Shown here in pieces: positions 54,699 through 64,000 of a stretch of DNA of 64,000 nucleotides; position 1 is the stretch's first letter, and each line of letters starts with the position of its first letter. Origin of the DNA: Oenanthe sinensis (lineage: Eukaryota; Streptophyta; Magnoliopsida; Apiales; Apiaceae); the NCBI GenBank assembly GCA_028671895.1, contig CM053802.1:36866201-36930200 (forward strand), in the 5' to 3' direction. Made by a program: the position numbers and the translations under genes. The notes beneath the pieces were generated by a model. That model saw nothing but the letters and a program-made list of their open reading frames with translations, did not search any database and was not told the origin of the DNA.

Positions 54699-57600
54699 AT
54701 GGCAAACAACACAAACACACTATTCGTACGATCAGTCCTTGAGAAGGATAAGCTGACAGGAGGAAACAACTTCCTAGACTGGCAGAGGAATTTGAGGATT
54801 GTCCTTAGACAGGAGCGCAAGCTTCATGTCATTGATATTCCTCCGGCAGGTCCCCTTCCTGAGGGTGCTACTGTTGAGGAACGAGCGGCCCACACAAAGG
54901 ATGAGAATGATGCAACTGATGTTGCATGTCTCATGTTGGCAACTATGAGTGCTGAGCTTCAAAGACAACATGTGCATATGGATGCATATACTATCAATGA
55001 GCACTTACAAAGCATGTTTGCAAGCCAAACTCGTCAAGAAAGGTTCAACACGAGTAAGTCACTCTTTAATTGCAAACAAGGGGCAAGTGAACCAGTTGGC
55101 CCACATGTTCTGAAGATGATTGGTTACATTGAGTACCTTGAAACTTTGGGTTTCCCGATTATTCAGGAAATTGGTATTGACCTAATCATAAATTCTTTGA
55201 ACAACAAATTCACCCAGTTTATCATAAATTACAATATGAATGAATTTGACAAAACACCTACTGAATTGTTGGCTATGTTGAGAACATATGAGACCGACAT
55301 GAAGACGGCTGAACCTGCTCCCATACTGATGGTGGGCAATAAAGGTAAGGCCAAAGGGAAAGGCAAGTGGAAGGGTAAGAAGAAGACAGGTTCTGATTCT
55401 ACACCCAAGCCAAAGTCAGGTCCCAAACAGGCTTTAAAGCCTAAAGGTGGGGTCGCTAAGGGTGAATGTCACTACTGTAAGAAAACTGGTCACTGGAAGA
55501 GAAACTGTTCAGTTTACTTGGAGGATCTAAAGAAGAAGAGGGCTGAGCAAGCTTCTACTTCAGGTATATATGTTATAGAAGTCAATCTGTCTATTTCTAC
55601 ATCTTGGGTATTGGATACTGGATGTGCTACTCACATTTGTATAAATGTGCAGGAAATGCAGAGAAATAGGACATTGGCTAAAGGAGAAGTGGACCTACGA
55701 GTTGGCAATGGAGCAAGAGTTGCTGCTTTAGCTGTAGGAACCTATTATTTATCTTTGCCCTCAGGGCTAGTTTTAGAACTTAAGAATTGTTTTTACGTGC
55801 CTGCGATTCGCAGAAACATTATTTCTGTTTCTTGTTTGGACAAGAAAGGTTTTTCGTTTACGATAAAGAACAATTGTTTCTCTTTTGCTTTGAATGATTT
55901 AACCTATGGTGTTGCGCGTTTGTTTAATGGTTTATATGTTCTTGACTTAGATAATCCTGTCTATAATATAGAAAACAAACGACTTAAAGTTAATGACTCA
56001 AATCAAACATACCTCTGGCATTGTCGTCTAAGCCATATAAATGAGAAACGCATATCCAAATTACATAAGGATGGATACTTGGATAAGTTTGATTTTGAAT
56101 CATACCAAGAATGCGTATCTTGTTTGCTTGGTAAAATGACTAAAGCCCCTTTCACTGGTAAGGGTCAAAGGGCCACCGAACGTCTGGAGCTAATACATAG
56201 TGATGTATATGGCCCAATGCGTGTGATGGCTAGAGGAGGCTACTACTACTTCATAACATTTACTGATGATTTCAGTAGATATGGATATGTATATCTTATG
56301 AAGAATAAATCCGATTCTTTTGAAAAGTTTAAAGAATACAAGGCTGAAGTAGAGAAGCAAATTGGCGGAGGTGCAAGTATTAAAATCTTACGATCTGATC
56401 GTGGAGGAGAATACTTGAGCACAGAATTTAAAAGAGTGTGGTATTGTATCACAAATAACTCCGCTAGGTACACCTCAATGGAATGGAGTTTCAGAGAGGA
56501 GAAATCGCACCTTGTTGGACATGGTGCGATCGATGACGAGTCATGCAGATCTTCCAATTAGTTTCTGGGGTTACGCTCTAGAAACAGTGGCTTTCACACT
56601 TAACCGTGTTCCTACTAAGAAGGTTCAAAAGACTCCATATGAGATAAGGGAGAAGAAACGGTCAGGCATGAACTTTATGAAAGTTTGGGGATGCAAGGCG
56701 TTTGTGAAACGTCAAGTATCTGACAAGCTTGGACCTAAATCTGAAGAGTGCAATTTTGTGGGATACCCTAAAGAAACAAAGGCGTATTATTTTTATAGTC
56801 CTTCTGAGCAGAAGGTGTTTATTGCTCGAGACGCTGTTTTCATGGAAATAGATTTTGTTTCCAAAAGAAACAGTGGGAGAACTATAGACCTCGATGAAGA
56901 TTGAGAACCACAAAATAGCATTGAACCTGAAGTGGAACAGGAGCAGGATAATGATAATGCTCAACAAACACAGGTTGTTCGTAGAATTGGTAGAATTCGC
57001 CATGAGCCAGAGAGATATGGATTTCTCTTGACTCAATGTGGTGATTTGATGCTCATTGATGAAGATGAGCCTCTCACATACCAAGATGCTATGAATAGTC
57101 TAGACTCTAAGAGATGGCTAGAAGCCATGAAATCCGAGATGGATTCCATGTACGAAAACCGAGTATGGACTTTGGTTGATCCACCTGAAGGGGTAAAACC
57201 CATAGGGTGCAAATGGGTTTTCAAGAAGAAAACTTACATGGATGGAAATGTTCAGACCTATAAAGCAAGGCTGGTTGCAAAAGGTTTCAAACAAATTCAT
57301 GGTATTGACTATGATGAAACTTTCTCACCAGTGGTTATGGTCAAGTCCATAAGGATTTTGCTTGCTATTGCAGCATTCCATGATTATGAAATCTGGCAAA
57401 TGGATGTCAAAACAGCCTTCCTTAATGGAAGCCTTGAAGAGGATGTGGATGTGTACATGACACAACCTGAAGGTTTTGTCGATCCAAGGAATGTTAGCAA
57501 CGTATGTAAATTACGTCGATCCATTTATGGATTGAAGCAAGCATCTAGGAGATGGAACATCCGTTTTGATGAAACAGTCAAAGAGTATGGCTTTGTTCAA

Positions 57601-58653
57601 AATGAAGATGAACCTTGTGTTTACAAGAAGGTTAGTGGGAGCCATGTGGCATTCATAGTACTGTATGTTGATGACATACTACTAATGGGGAATGACATAC
57701 CTTCTCTCAAGGCTGTTAAGATTTGGTTAGGGAGAAACTTCTCTATGAAAGACTTAGGTGAAGCATCCTACATTCTAGGAATGAGGATCTATAGGGATAG
57801 ATCTAGAAGGATGATCGGTCTAAGTCAGAGTACATACATCGATAATGTTTTGCATCGTTTTGGTATGCAAAATGCAAAAAAGGGATATGTCCCCGTGTCT
57901 CAAGGGATAACGATCTCTAAAGATCAGTGTCCGAAATCATTGGATGACAAGGACCGCATGAGTAAGGTTCCATATGCCTCAGCAATTGGATCCATCATGT
58001 ATGCAATGGTATGTACTCGTCCAGATGTTTCGTATGCTTTAAGCATGACGAGCAGATACCAATCTAATCCAGGTGAAGGTCACTGGACGGCTGTCAAGAA
58101 TATTCAAAAGTACTTGAAAAGGACTAAAGATTCATTCTTGGTGTATGGAGGAGAGGAGAAACTGGTTGTAAAGGGTTACACCGATGCAAGTTTCCAAACA
58201 GACAGGGATGATACTGTATCACAGTCTGGTTTTGTGTTTTGTCTAAACGGAGGTGCTGTAAGTTGGAAGAGTTCAAAGCAAGAAACAGTAGCTGATTCTA
58301 CAATGGAGGCTGAGTACATTGCAGCTTGTGAAGCGACTAAGGAAGCTGTTTGGATTTGAAAATTCATTACTGATTTGGGAATGGTTCCATCGATCGCAGA
58401 TCCCATTGATCTATACTGCGATAATAATGGAGCCATTGCACAGGCTAAAGAACCTAGATCTCACTCCCGAACCAAACACATACTCAGGATATATCACCTC
58501 ATTCGAGAGATTAATGAAAGGGGTGACATACACATATGTAAAGTGCACACAAATGATAACATTGCAGACCCACTGACTAAAGGCTTGTCGCAGACGAAGC
58601 ATGACGGTCACACTAGTTCCATGGGTATTAGATACATGGGTGATTGGCTCTAG
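54699..58653 (+). pseudogene. Element L gag-pol polyprotein, nearly intact (one frameshift, two stops)
   Basis: Start at the ATG of MANNTNTLF; an upstream in-frame ATG at 54630 has no homologue. Gag residues 1-300 with knuckle CHYCKKTGHWKRNC (257-270) after a Lys/Gly-rich run. Protease WVLDTGC (Asp near residue 306). Integrase: WHCRLSH (His near 441), C..C at GKM, IHSDVYGPM (Asp 502), SDRGGEY (Asp 567), then a deletion of about ten bases near 56430 shifts the frame; VSERRN (Glu at 56494) is in the new frame. RT: WTLVDPPEGVKPIGCKWVF, MDVKTAFLNGSLEEDVDVYM, YVDD at 57664-57675. RNase H: YTDASFQTD (Asp at 58192), TMEAEYIAACEA, YCDNNGAIAQ. TGA at 56902 and at 58357. Ends at TAG 58651-58653. Confidence 0.95.
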
Positions 58654-58667
58654 TGCAAGTGGGAGAT
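58654..58667 (+). other. Polypurine tract of L
   Basis: TGCAAGTGGGAGAT between the pol stop and the 3' LTR; identical to the K tract. Confidence 0.93.
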
Positions 58668-60198
58668 TGTTAGTGTAGGTGCCCTAGAGGCAATACAATA
58701 GACCTTTATGTCATTTGATTATTCAATAAACGTATTTATTATGACTTTAAATACTGCGATATATTTGTTAGCATAATAAATGTCCTTAGAATCATGATAC
58801 ACATTGTATAGTTTAGTACATGACTTGAACTTGAGATTATATAATAGATCATATTCTTAAATGTCCTTAGTCGAGTATTATTATTATAGGACAATAATAA
58901 TACATAAATAGACTAGTATGTTGTTTGACAGATAACCACATCTCATTGGTTATAAGTATGGGGATACTAAAGTCAACACATAGGTACATGCAGGAGTACA
59001 TGGTACTGGACAGACCCACAGTGAGATTCTTCATGTTTAATAAAGTCATAAGAAAGACTCACAGTGATAATGGTGTAATGATCCTCTGACTTGAGATCAT
59101 TATATTTCTGTAAGAGGATTAATATACTTTGACTACATTAAAAGTTACCTTTGACCGGATAATGATAAAAGTGGACATCGGGTATATCATGAGTCGTATG
59201 AGAAATATGAATGATAGATAAATGATTTAACCCTCCTATAATTAGGAGAGATATTATTGGCCTCTTGATTGAGTGAGACTATAAAATGCATGGCCGTGCT
59301 CAAATAATGATTTGTTTTCATAGTCTACTCATGGATCAAGTAAACCCGGATTAAATATTATAGAGGATGACTAAATACATGCCTCGAATTTAATCTATAA
59401 TATATATGGTTAAAGGGATTATATTACACGGAAACATTAATCACGAAAGGTTTTATCGAATCAAGATTTAATTATTATTTAATTGGGTAGCAATGATGCA
59501 TTACTATATACCGCTCATTGTTTATAATTTTATTGGAGAATAAAATTATTGCTAATTAAATAATAGCCTATAGGGTCACACACATAGAGCACTTAAAGGA
59601 ATAGTTAATTTAAATTATAGATTTAAATTAATTGATGATTATTTGAATTTTATTATATTAATTAAGTGAGACTTAATTAATTGAAATAATAAAATTCGAA
59701 TTTGAATTCTGCCCTTAATAATTAAGTATGACTTAGTTATTAATTAAATAATAGAAATTCGGTTTTATTATTTAATCATAAACCTACATGGGTTAGGTTT
59801 TGCTGATTGGGCCTCTTAACCAGCATTATAAATAGATAATGATAGGGTTAAGAGGGATTACGTTTTTGAGAAACAAAATCCCTAGAGGCAGCAGCAAGCA
59901 CAGCAAGGCAGAAACAAATTCGAAATCATCAAAGGAGCTAGTACAATCCATTCCGTAATCAAGATCGTGGGACGTTCTTGAAGGTGCTCGTGTGGATACC
60001 ATAGAGGTGTTTTCGAGAGGAAGACACAAGTCGTTAAAGCTAGGATCTCCGTTGAGTTCGTGTAAACCAAGACCAGACAAAGGTATGATTCCATTTCACA
60101 ATAATCAGTGTAGGCTTATACATGATCCTGCGTTTAGGATTCCGAATTTTGTTATATTTACGTTTAATCCGCTGCGTTTTATGCCTCGGAACCCAACA
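58668..60198 (+). repeat. Element L 3' LTR (1531 bp)
   Basis: Same ends and length as the 5' LTR; most differences are transitions (for example CGGTTTT/CGATTTT near the centre). TATAAATA at 59827-59834. No gene is seen in it. Confidence 0.97.
59827..59834 (+). promoter_or_regulatory. TATA box of the L 3' LTR
   Basis: TATAAATA. From this LTR, transcription would run outward into the F remnants at 60199 and beyond. Confidence 0.55.
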
Positions 60199-60203
60199 GC
60201 TCC
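60199..60203. repeat. Target-site duplication of L, right copy (GCTCC)
   Basis: Directly after ...CCCAACA; identical to 51281-51285. Confidence 0.96.
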
Positions 60204-61600
60204 CGAGCATTAAAATAAATGTCTATTCTGAATCTGTAAAGCTTGACATCTTGTCAGAGTCATATTCAGATATTGGTGTTGAAACTGAGGTTGCAGAAGG
60301 AATCAATGTTAATGATGATGATTCAGATCCTAGTAGTGAAAATGGTAGTGAATCTACACAACTCATGGACTTTAACAGAATCCACTCAACAAGGTGAAGA
60401 ATCTTCAACACATCCTAGCAGCAACTCAGGGGGAGCAAATAAAAGAAGGATCTACTAGTCGTACTCAATACAATGAAGATCAAAGGAATACATTAAGAAC
60501 ATATCTGCCGAGACAAAGGGTTTGGATTCAAAGTCATTCCTGGAGTCTAGTTCTTAGTGATCCGGATACTAGAGTAAAGACTAGAAGTGCTATGCAAAGT
60601 AAATGATTGCTCTTCGGGAAAGAATAATTGTTAAACAGTTGGAATCCTACGGAAGATTGAAGAAGCACTGATTGATCCAGATTGGGTGATTGCAATGCAA
60701 GATGATCTCAATCAGTTTGAAGGCAGAATCTACTGAATCTGGAACCCAGGCCACAAGACAAAGTTATAATTGGTACTGTAAGGGTTTTCAGAGACTGGAT
60801 GATTTTTGGCATTGTTATGAGGGACAAAGCCAAACTGGTTTCTACAGAAGGTATCGACGATGATGGAAACAGAATCTTTGGGACTTTCAAGATCTAACTA
60901 AAGCACCAGAGAAGAGACTTGATACTATTAGGGATGAACAAGTTGATGTACAACAACTCCTGGACTTTAAAGTTTCATATCCACTGGAATTTGTATATCA
61001 TTTTCTTCACAAACCTCTCTATGACGGAGGTAAGAGATCAAGCAATCGTCAAGGACATAGTATGACACTCTAACTGATAATTACTTGAATATGATTTTAT
61101 ATTAGAGTCGTTATACACATATCTCTCTAGAATACAAGGCACACACACATATTGTTTAGTGCAAGTATACCATGATTATATTATATGTGGGTCTACTGTG
61201 CATAAAGACCATATATTTTATTCTCAATATGCCTATCTGCAAGTTTTCACGTGGATACTAGATAATCTAATCTTATAGCTAAGATATGAATTGTTAGATA
61301 TCTTAAGGGATTACCAATTCTAAGAATCAGGTACCCTAAAGATACCAGGTTTAACCTAATTGGCTATATAGATATAGATAATGTAGGTTATAAGAAAGAC
61401 AAGGAGGTAATTACCAGAAGCTGTCAAACTCCATCAACTCTGCCGGATAATCTCTTCACTACTCACGGAACAAGCGCATGGACACCAGGTATCATTTATA
61501 TCGAGAGTAGTCCTGAGTAGAATAACTTGCAGATATTTGCTAAACAGCTTGATAAATTCATTTTGTCTAAGTTGGTTAGTAAAGTTGAGATATTATTAAT
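60204..61600 (+). pseudogene. pol: Element F linker, RT and RNase H remnants after L
   Basis: The integrase-RT linker is readable: SDIGVETEVAEGINVNDDDSDPSSENGS, then SNSGGANKRR in another frame, with TCAGGGGGAG in the DNA as in C, D and E. Then QSHSWSLVLSDPDTRVKTRSAMQSK (60394-60606), PDWVIAMQDD-like, IIGTVRVFRD, and scattered RNase H words near 61330-61560. No YVDD is seen. Heavily deleted and shifted, the oldest pol in the window. Confidence 0.7.
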
Positions 61601-62079
61601 GTGCATATTTATTGGAAATCTCATCTGTAAGGAATTTTTAAATGAGTTCACAAGTATTAAATTTTCCATATTTAAAGGACTTGTGAATTTATCTGAAATC
61701 CAGAACCTCGTGCTTATTGCTACTATTTTAATTATCATGTTTACAATGTAATATGCATATGTGGTAATTAGGTGTTCTAGCATAAGTTTGTATATTATCT
61801 TAATTGATTTAAATTATGATGTTAGACAATTCAATGTCATATCAGTCTCATAATTTAAATGAATTAAAATAATATGCAGCATACTTGTTCGTATGATAAA
61901 TATTTTATGAGTATCAGTTAATGATATCTTGCTTAATTATTTTGATATTTTTCTCTGATATTTTTTAAATGTTTTGTTACAAATAATTGTGACACTTTTA
62001 ATATTAGTGACATTACTTAGAATTACTGATCTAAGTAATCAATGCATATTTCAAAAATTACTAATATTGAAAATGGAAG

Positions 62080-62157
<78 letters not shown>

Positions 62158-63100
62158 CTCAATATTTTATATACTTAGAAATATTTCCTAAATTTTATTT
62201 TTTTGTGCAGTTTTATTTTATTGGCATCCTTATTATAAATATATATTTTATAAATTCCTTAAGAGTATTGAATTTCTTCTTTGGTACAAATTCCCGAATT
62301 TTATTAAGGGATATGTATCTTAAAGAAAATTTTGTATCGTGCTCTTAAATATATATATTTTTTTAACAATTGGTATCAGGATTTTTACAATTGGTACATA
62401 TTGTTTTTGTTTTCAAACTTTTAGTATCATTATTTCTATATATATATATATGTGTGTGTGTGTAAGTTTATTTTTATTTTGTTTTTATTTTTTTTAAATT
62501 GGCATATTTATTTTTTCCCCTATAAAATTGGCATATTTTTTTTGGTTATTTTTATTTCATTTTATTTTTAAAATTTATTTTTATCTACGAGAAATTGTTC
62601 TAAGAATCATAAGTATTAAATGTCAATATTTAAAAAAACTTGTGAAATTCTTTACATGTATTTCCTCGAGCTTACATATATCACTGATAATTGTTATGAG
62701 TATAATTGTCATATGCCTGAGTAACAATTATTAGATCTAATGTATGAAGTTAAATGCTAATTTTCATTTCTATGATTATTTAGTATTTAGCAAGAGTATT
62801 TTATCTTATTAAAATTATGAATTGAAGCAATTCATCGTTTATTAGTTTCATAGTTTTAATACGATGAGATATTAGAAACATAATTACTTGCTTTTTGAAA
62901 TTATTATTAATTATCATAGTTTGATAATTTGTTATTGTTTCATTGCAATTAATTATGATTTTTGTTGTTAGAGATAATATATATTGTTTATCTGAAAATC
63001 ACTAATAATAAAAGCATATTTGTGTCCTGCCGAACAAGAGCAATCGACTCGAGGTAAAAGTAGGTAATCTCGATCTTGATAAATATATACAATTGATATA
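61601..63100 (+). other. Element F 3' UTR, AT-rich, no gene
   Basis: About 1.5 kb; the first part matches the D 3' region. It contains a TA microsatellite and T-rich stretches. The 124-residue frame at 61974-62348 is created by the TA array. AACAATTGGTATCAG near 62365 mimics an LTR/PBS junction but lacks other support. Confidence 0.6.
62081..62153. repeat. (TA)n microsatellite
   Basis: About 73 bases of uninterrupted TA in the F 3' UTR. Confidence 0.97.
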
Positions 63101-63111
63101 TTGAGCCTTCA

Positions 63112-63318
63112 GTGGCTATAGGACAAGATCAAGGGATTGAAAACCTACAATCTCTAACACAGATCATAGAACCAAACACTCAAACAGATACAACTTCATC
63201 TACTAAACCCCTGAAAAGAAAAGCTTTATCAACTAAAGAGGGTGTGAGAGTAAGTGCCTCTAATGCACTAGAAAAGAGAAGTATCTATGAGTGTTCCAGC
63301 AGCTCTGCCTCTAGTTAG
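63112..63318 (+). pseudogene. Accessory-ORF remnant of F, Ser/Thr-rich with a basic patch
   Basis: A 68-codon open segment: IENLQSLTQIIEPNTQTDTT, then KPLKRKALSTK, then SIYECSSSSASS. It sits where a post-pol ORF is expected for this lineage (compare H). NTQTD carries the TQT core of dynein light chain LC8 ligands, and PLKRKA is a possible nuclear signal; both are short motifs and may be chance. No known domain. Confidence 0.4.
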
Positions 63319-64000
63319 AATATGAAATTGAAACCAAGGCAACTGCTAACTAATTTATATCCCCCCAAAAGGGTATAGATTTGCAAATGGCAAAACTGTT
63401 TCTAGGTTCATTCTCTCAACAGAGTGAGTCTATTGACTTCGGCCTGTCAGCCAAGGCCATTTGTAAAGAGTCAACTTCATCTGGACACTCTCAAGCACTG
63501 CAAACCATAAATGTAATATTCAAATGCACTGTAAGGATTGTCACACACTAAGGATGAATTGACGGAAGCAATTATTCTAAACTTCCATATCAAGGAAAGA
63601 AGAATGATTGATGATTCTGACTGAATCAACATGCCTTCACAGGCGTCAGGAGGAAACTTGGATCATTTGCTACATTATAGATCCTTGTCTCCCTCCCCAG
63701 ATGGAACATATCTGGATTCCTAACGGAACAGATCATCTTAGATGATCAGCAACTCATTGAATCTATTCCTGAAGCAATTCAGTTTTCAAAGTCAAATATT
63801 TTAATGGATTCAATTGAGGACGGGGATTTATGAAACCCCATTGCACCACCAGTGACCTCTCTTGAAGGGGCTATGGTGATCTTTCTTGCAGGTACAAAAG
63901 ACTGTGTCATCCGTACTAAGAGAGAAATAGTGTTGTGAGAAGAGTGTGAACCACAAGTGAGAAAGAGTGAAAATATATATTCTATGAGTGAAACACTTAG
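63319..64000 (+). pseudogene. Continuing accessory-ORF remnant of F
   Basis: Broken frames only. Near 63790-63960 one frame reads SNILMDSIEDGDL, a stop, NPIAPPVTSLEGAMVIFLAGTKDCVIRTKRE, which loosely resembles the N-terminal part of the H accessory ORF (LILPVLEKGVFHTRSGQAERE). Continues past the window. Confidence 0.35.

Larger units (their letters stand above)
51286..60198 (+). mobile_element. Element L: complete, young Angela-type copia retrotransposon (8.9 kb)
   Basis: Two 1531-bp LTRs, PBS, 1.9-kb leader, one gag-pol ORF in the Angela manner, polypurine tract and a perfect GCTCC duplication. The LTRs differ at roughly 20-25 positions by eye (about 1.5 percent). The ORF carries one small deletion with frameshift and two TGA stops, so this copy is not autonomous. 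The LTR start (GTGCCCTAGAGGCAATA) is very like that of barley BARE-1, the Angela lineage. Confidence 0.97.
47800..64000 (+). mobile_element. Element F: old Sirevirus-type copia, split by L, running off the window
   Basis: 5' LTR, PBS, shrunken gag and protease remnants, integrase C-terminus, then L (51286-60198), then linker, RT and RNase H remnants, a long 3' UTR and a decayed tail ORF region. The two halves are tied by the perfect GCTCC duplication round L. Its LTR and Gag words match D, so D and F are one lineage. No 3' LTR is seen before 64000. Confidence 0.75.

Noticed and set aside
61974..62348. 124-residue frame with a long I-Y repeat
   Set aside because: Translation of the TA microsatellite.
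62361..62382. AACAATTGGTATCAG resembling an LTR end plus primer-binding site, suggesting another element start
   Set aside because: The usual CA-rich ATTCAACCCCC signature and an LTR start are missing upstream, and no Gag start follows; the stretch is AT-rich UTR where such a word can arise. Kept as part of F.
1..64000. tRNA, rRNA, organelle insertions or a host protein gene
   Set aside because: Looked for on both strands by eye; none seen. Small tRNA genes could have been missed without a search program.

Overview
This 64-kb window is plant nuclear DNA made almost entirely of LTR retrotransposons, mostly Ty1/copia, inserted into one another. I recognise no host gene, tRNA, rRNA or CRISPR array. 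Evidence for a plant: 1.3-1.6 kb LTRs with TG...CA ends, primer-binding sites matching the initiator-Met tRNA (TGGTATCAGAGC), Angela/BARE-type LTR starts (TGTTAGTGTAGGTGCCC...), Sirevirus-type Gag proteins with coiled coils, and strong AT bias outside one GC-rich islet. It is probably a eudicot, but with no host gene I cannot place it further.

Left half. Element A (1-5726, +, Angela type, left end outside the window) sits inside B (5727-8751, -, Sirevirus type: Gag, protease, start of integrase). An LTR (8752-10093, -) separates B from a second minus-strand internal region, H (10094 to about 12640), which carries a long decayed accessory ORF. Sirevirus C (about 12640-27223, +) is split by K (14718-23457, -, Angela type), a complete LTR element with two 1543-bp LTRs and a perfect 5-bp target duplication (ATGTT). 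C lacks reverse transcriptase and RNase H.

Middle. A Ty3/gypsy LTR and a gypsy Gag/protease-linker fragment (27224-28700), about 0.5 kb of unassigned sequence, a truncated K-type LTR (29196-30393), then J (30394-32420, -), a Sirevirus RT/RNase H fragment.

Right half. This reads as a nested stack on the + strand. D (from 32421) enters J; E (from 41406) enters the 3' region of D; F (from about 47800) enters the 3' UTR of E; and L (51286-60198), a young Angela-type element with two 1531-bp LTRs and a perfect 5-bp target duplication (GCTCC), enters F. The downstream halves of F, E, D and J should lie to the right of the window. A truncated L-type LTR (about 34700-35784) also sits in the gag gene of D.

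Within each element the genes serve one cycle: Gag forms the particle; protease, integrase, reverse transcriptase and RNase H process the proteins, copy the RNA and insert the DNA; LTRs, PBS and PPT supply promoter and priming sites. No copy here is intact, so any movement would need proteins from elsewhere. The most interesting signals are: (1) element-specific short oligomers repeated in LTR or UTR and also in the coding linkers of the same Sirevirus lineage; (2) a conserved splice-acceptor-like TGCAG/GG at the gag-pol boundary of four Sirevirus copies although their gag/pol frame offsets differ; (3) a defective Angela lineage (A and K share one RNase H deletion) that moved recently; (4) an unrecognised accessory ORF of about 710 codons in H.
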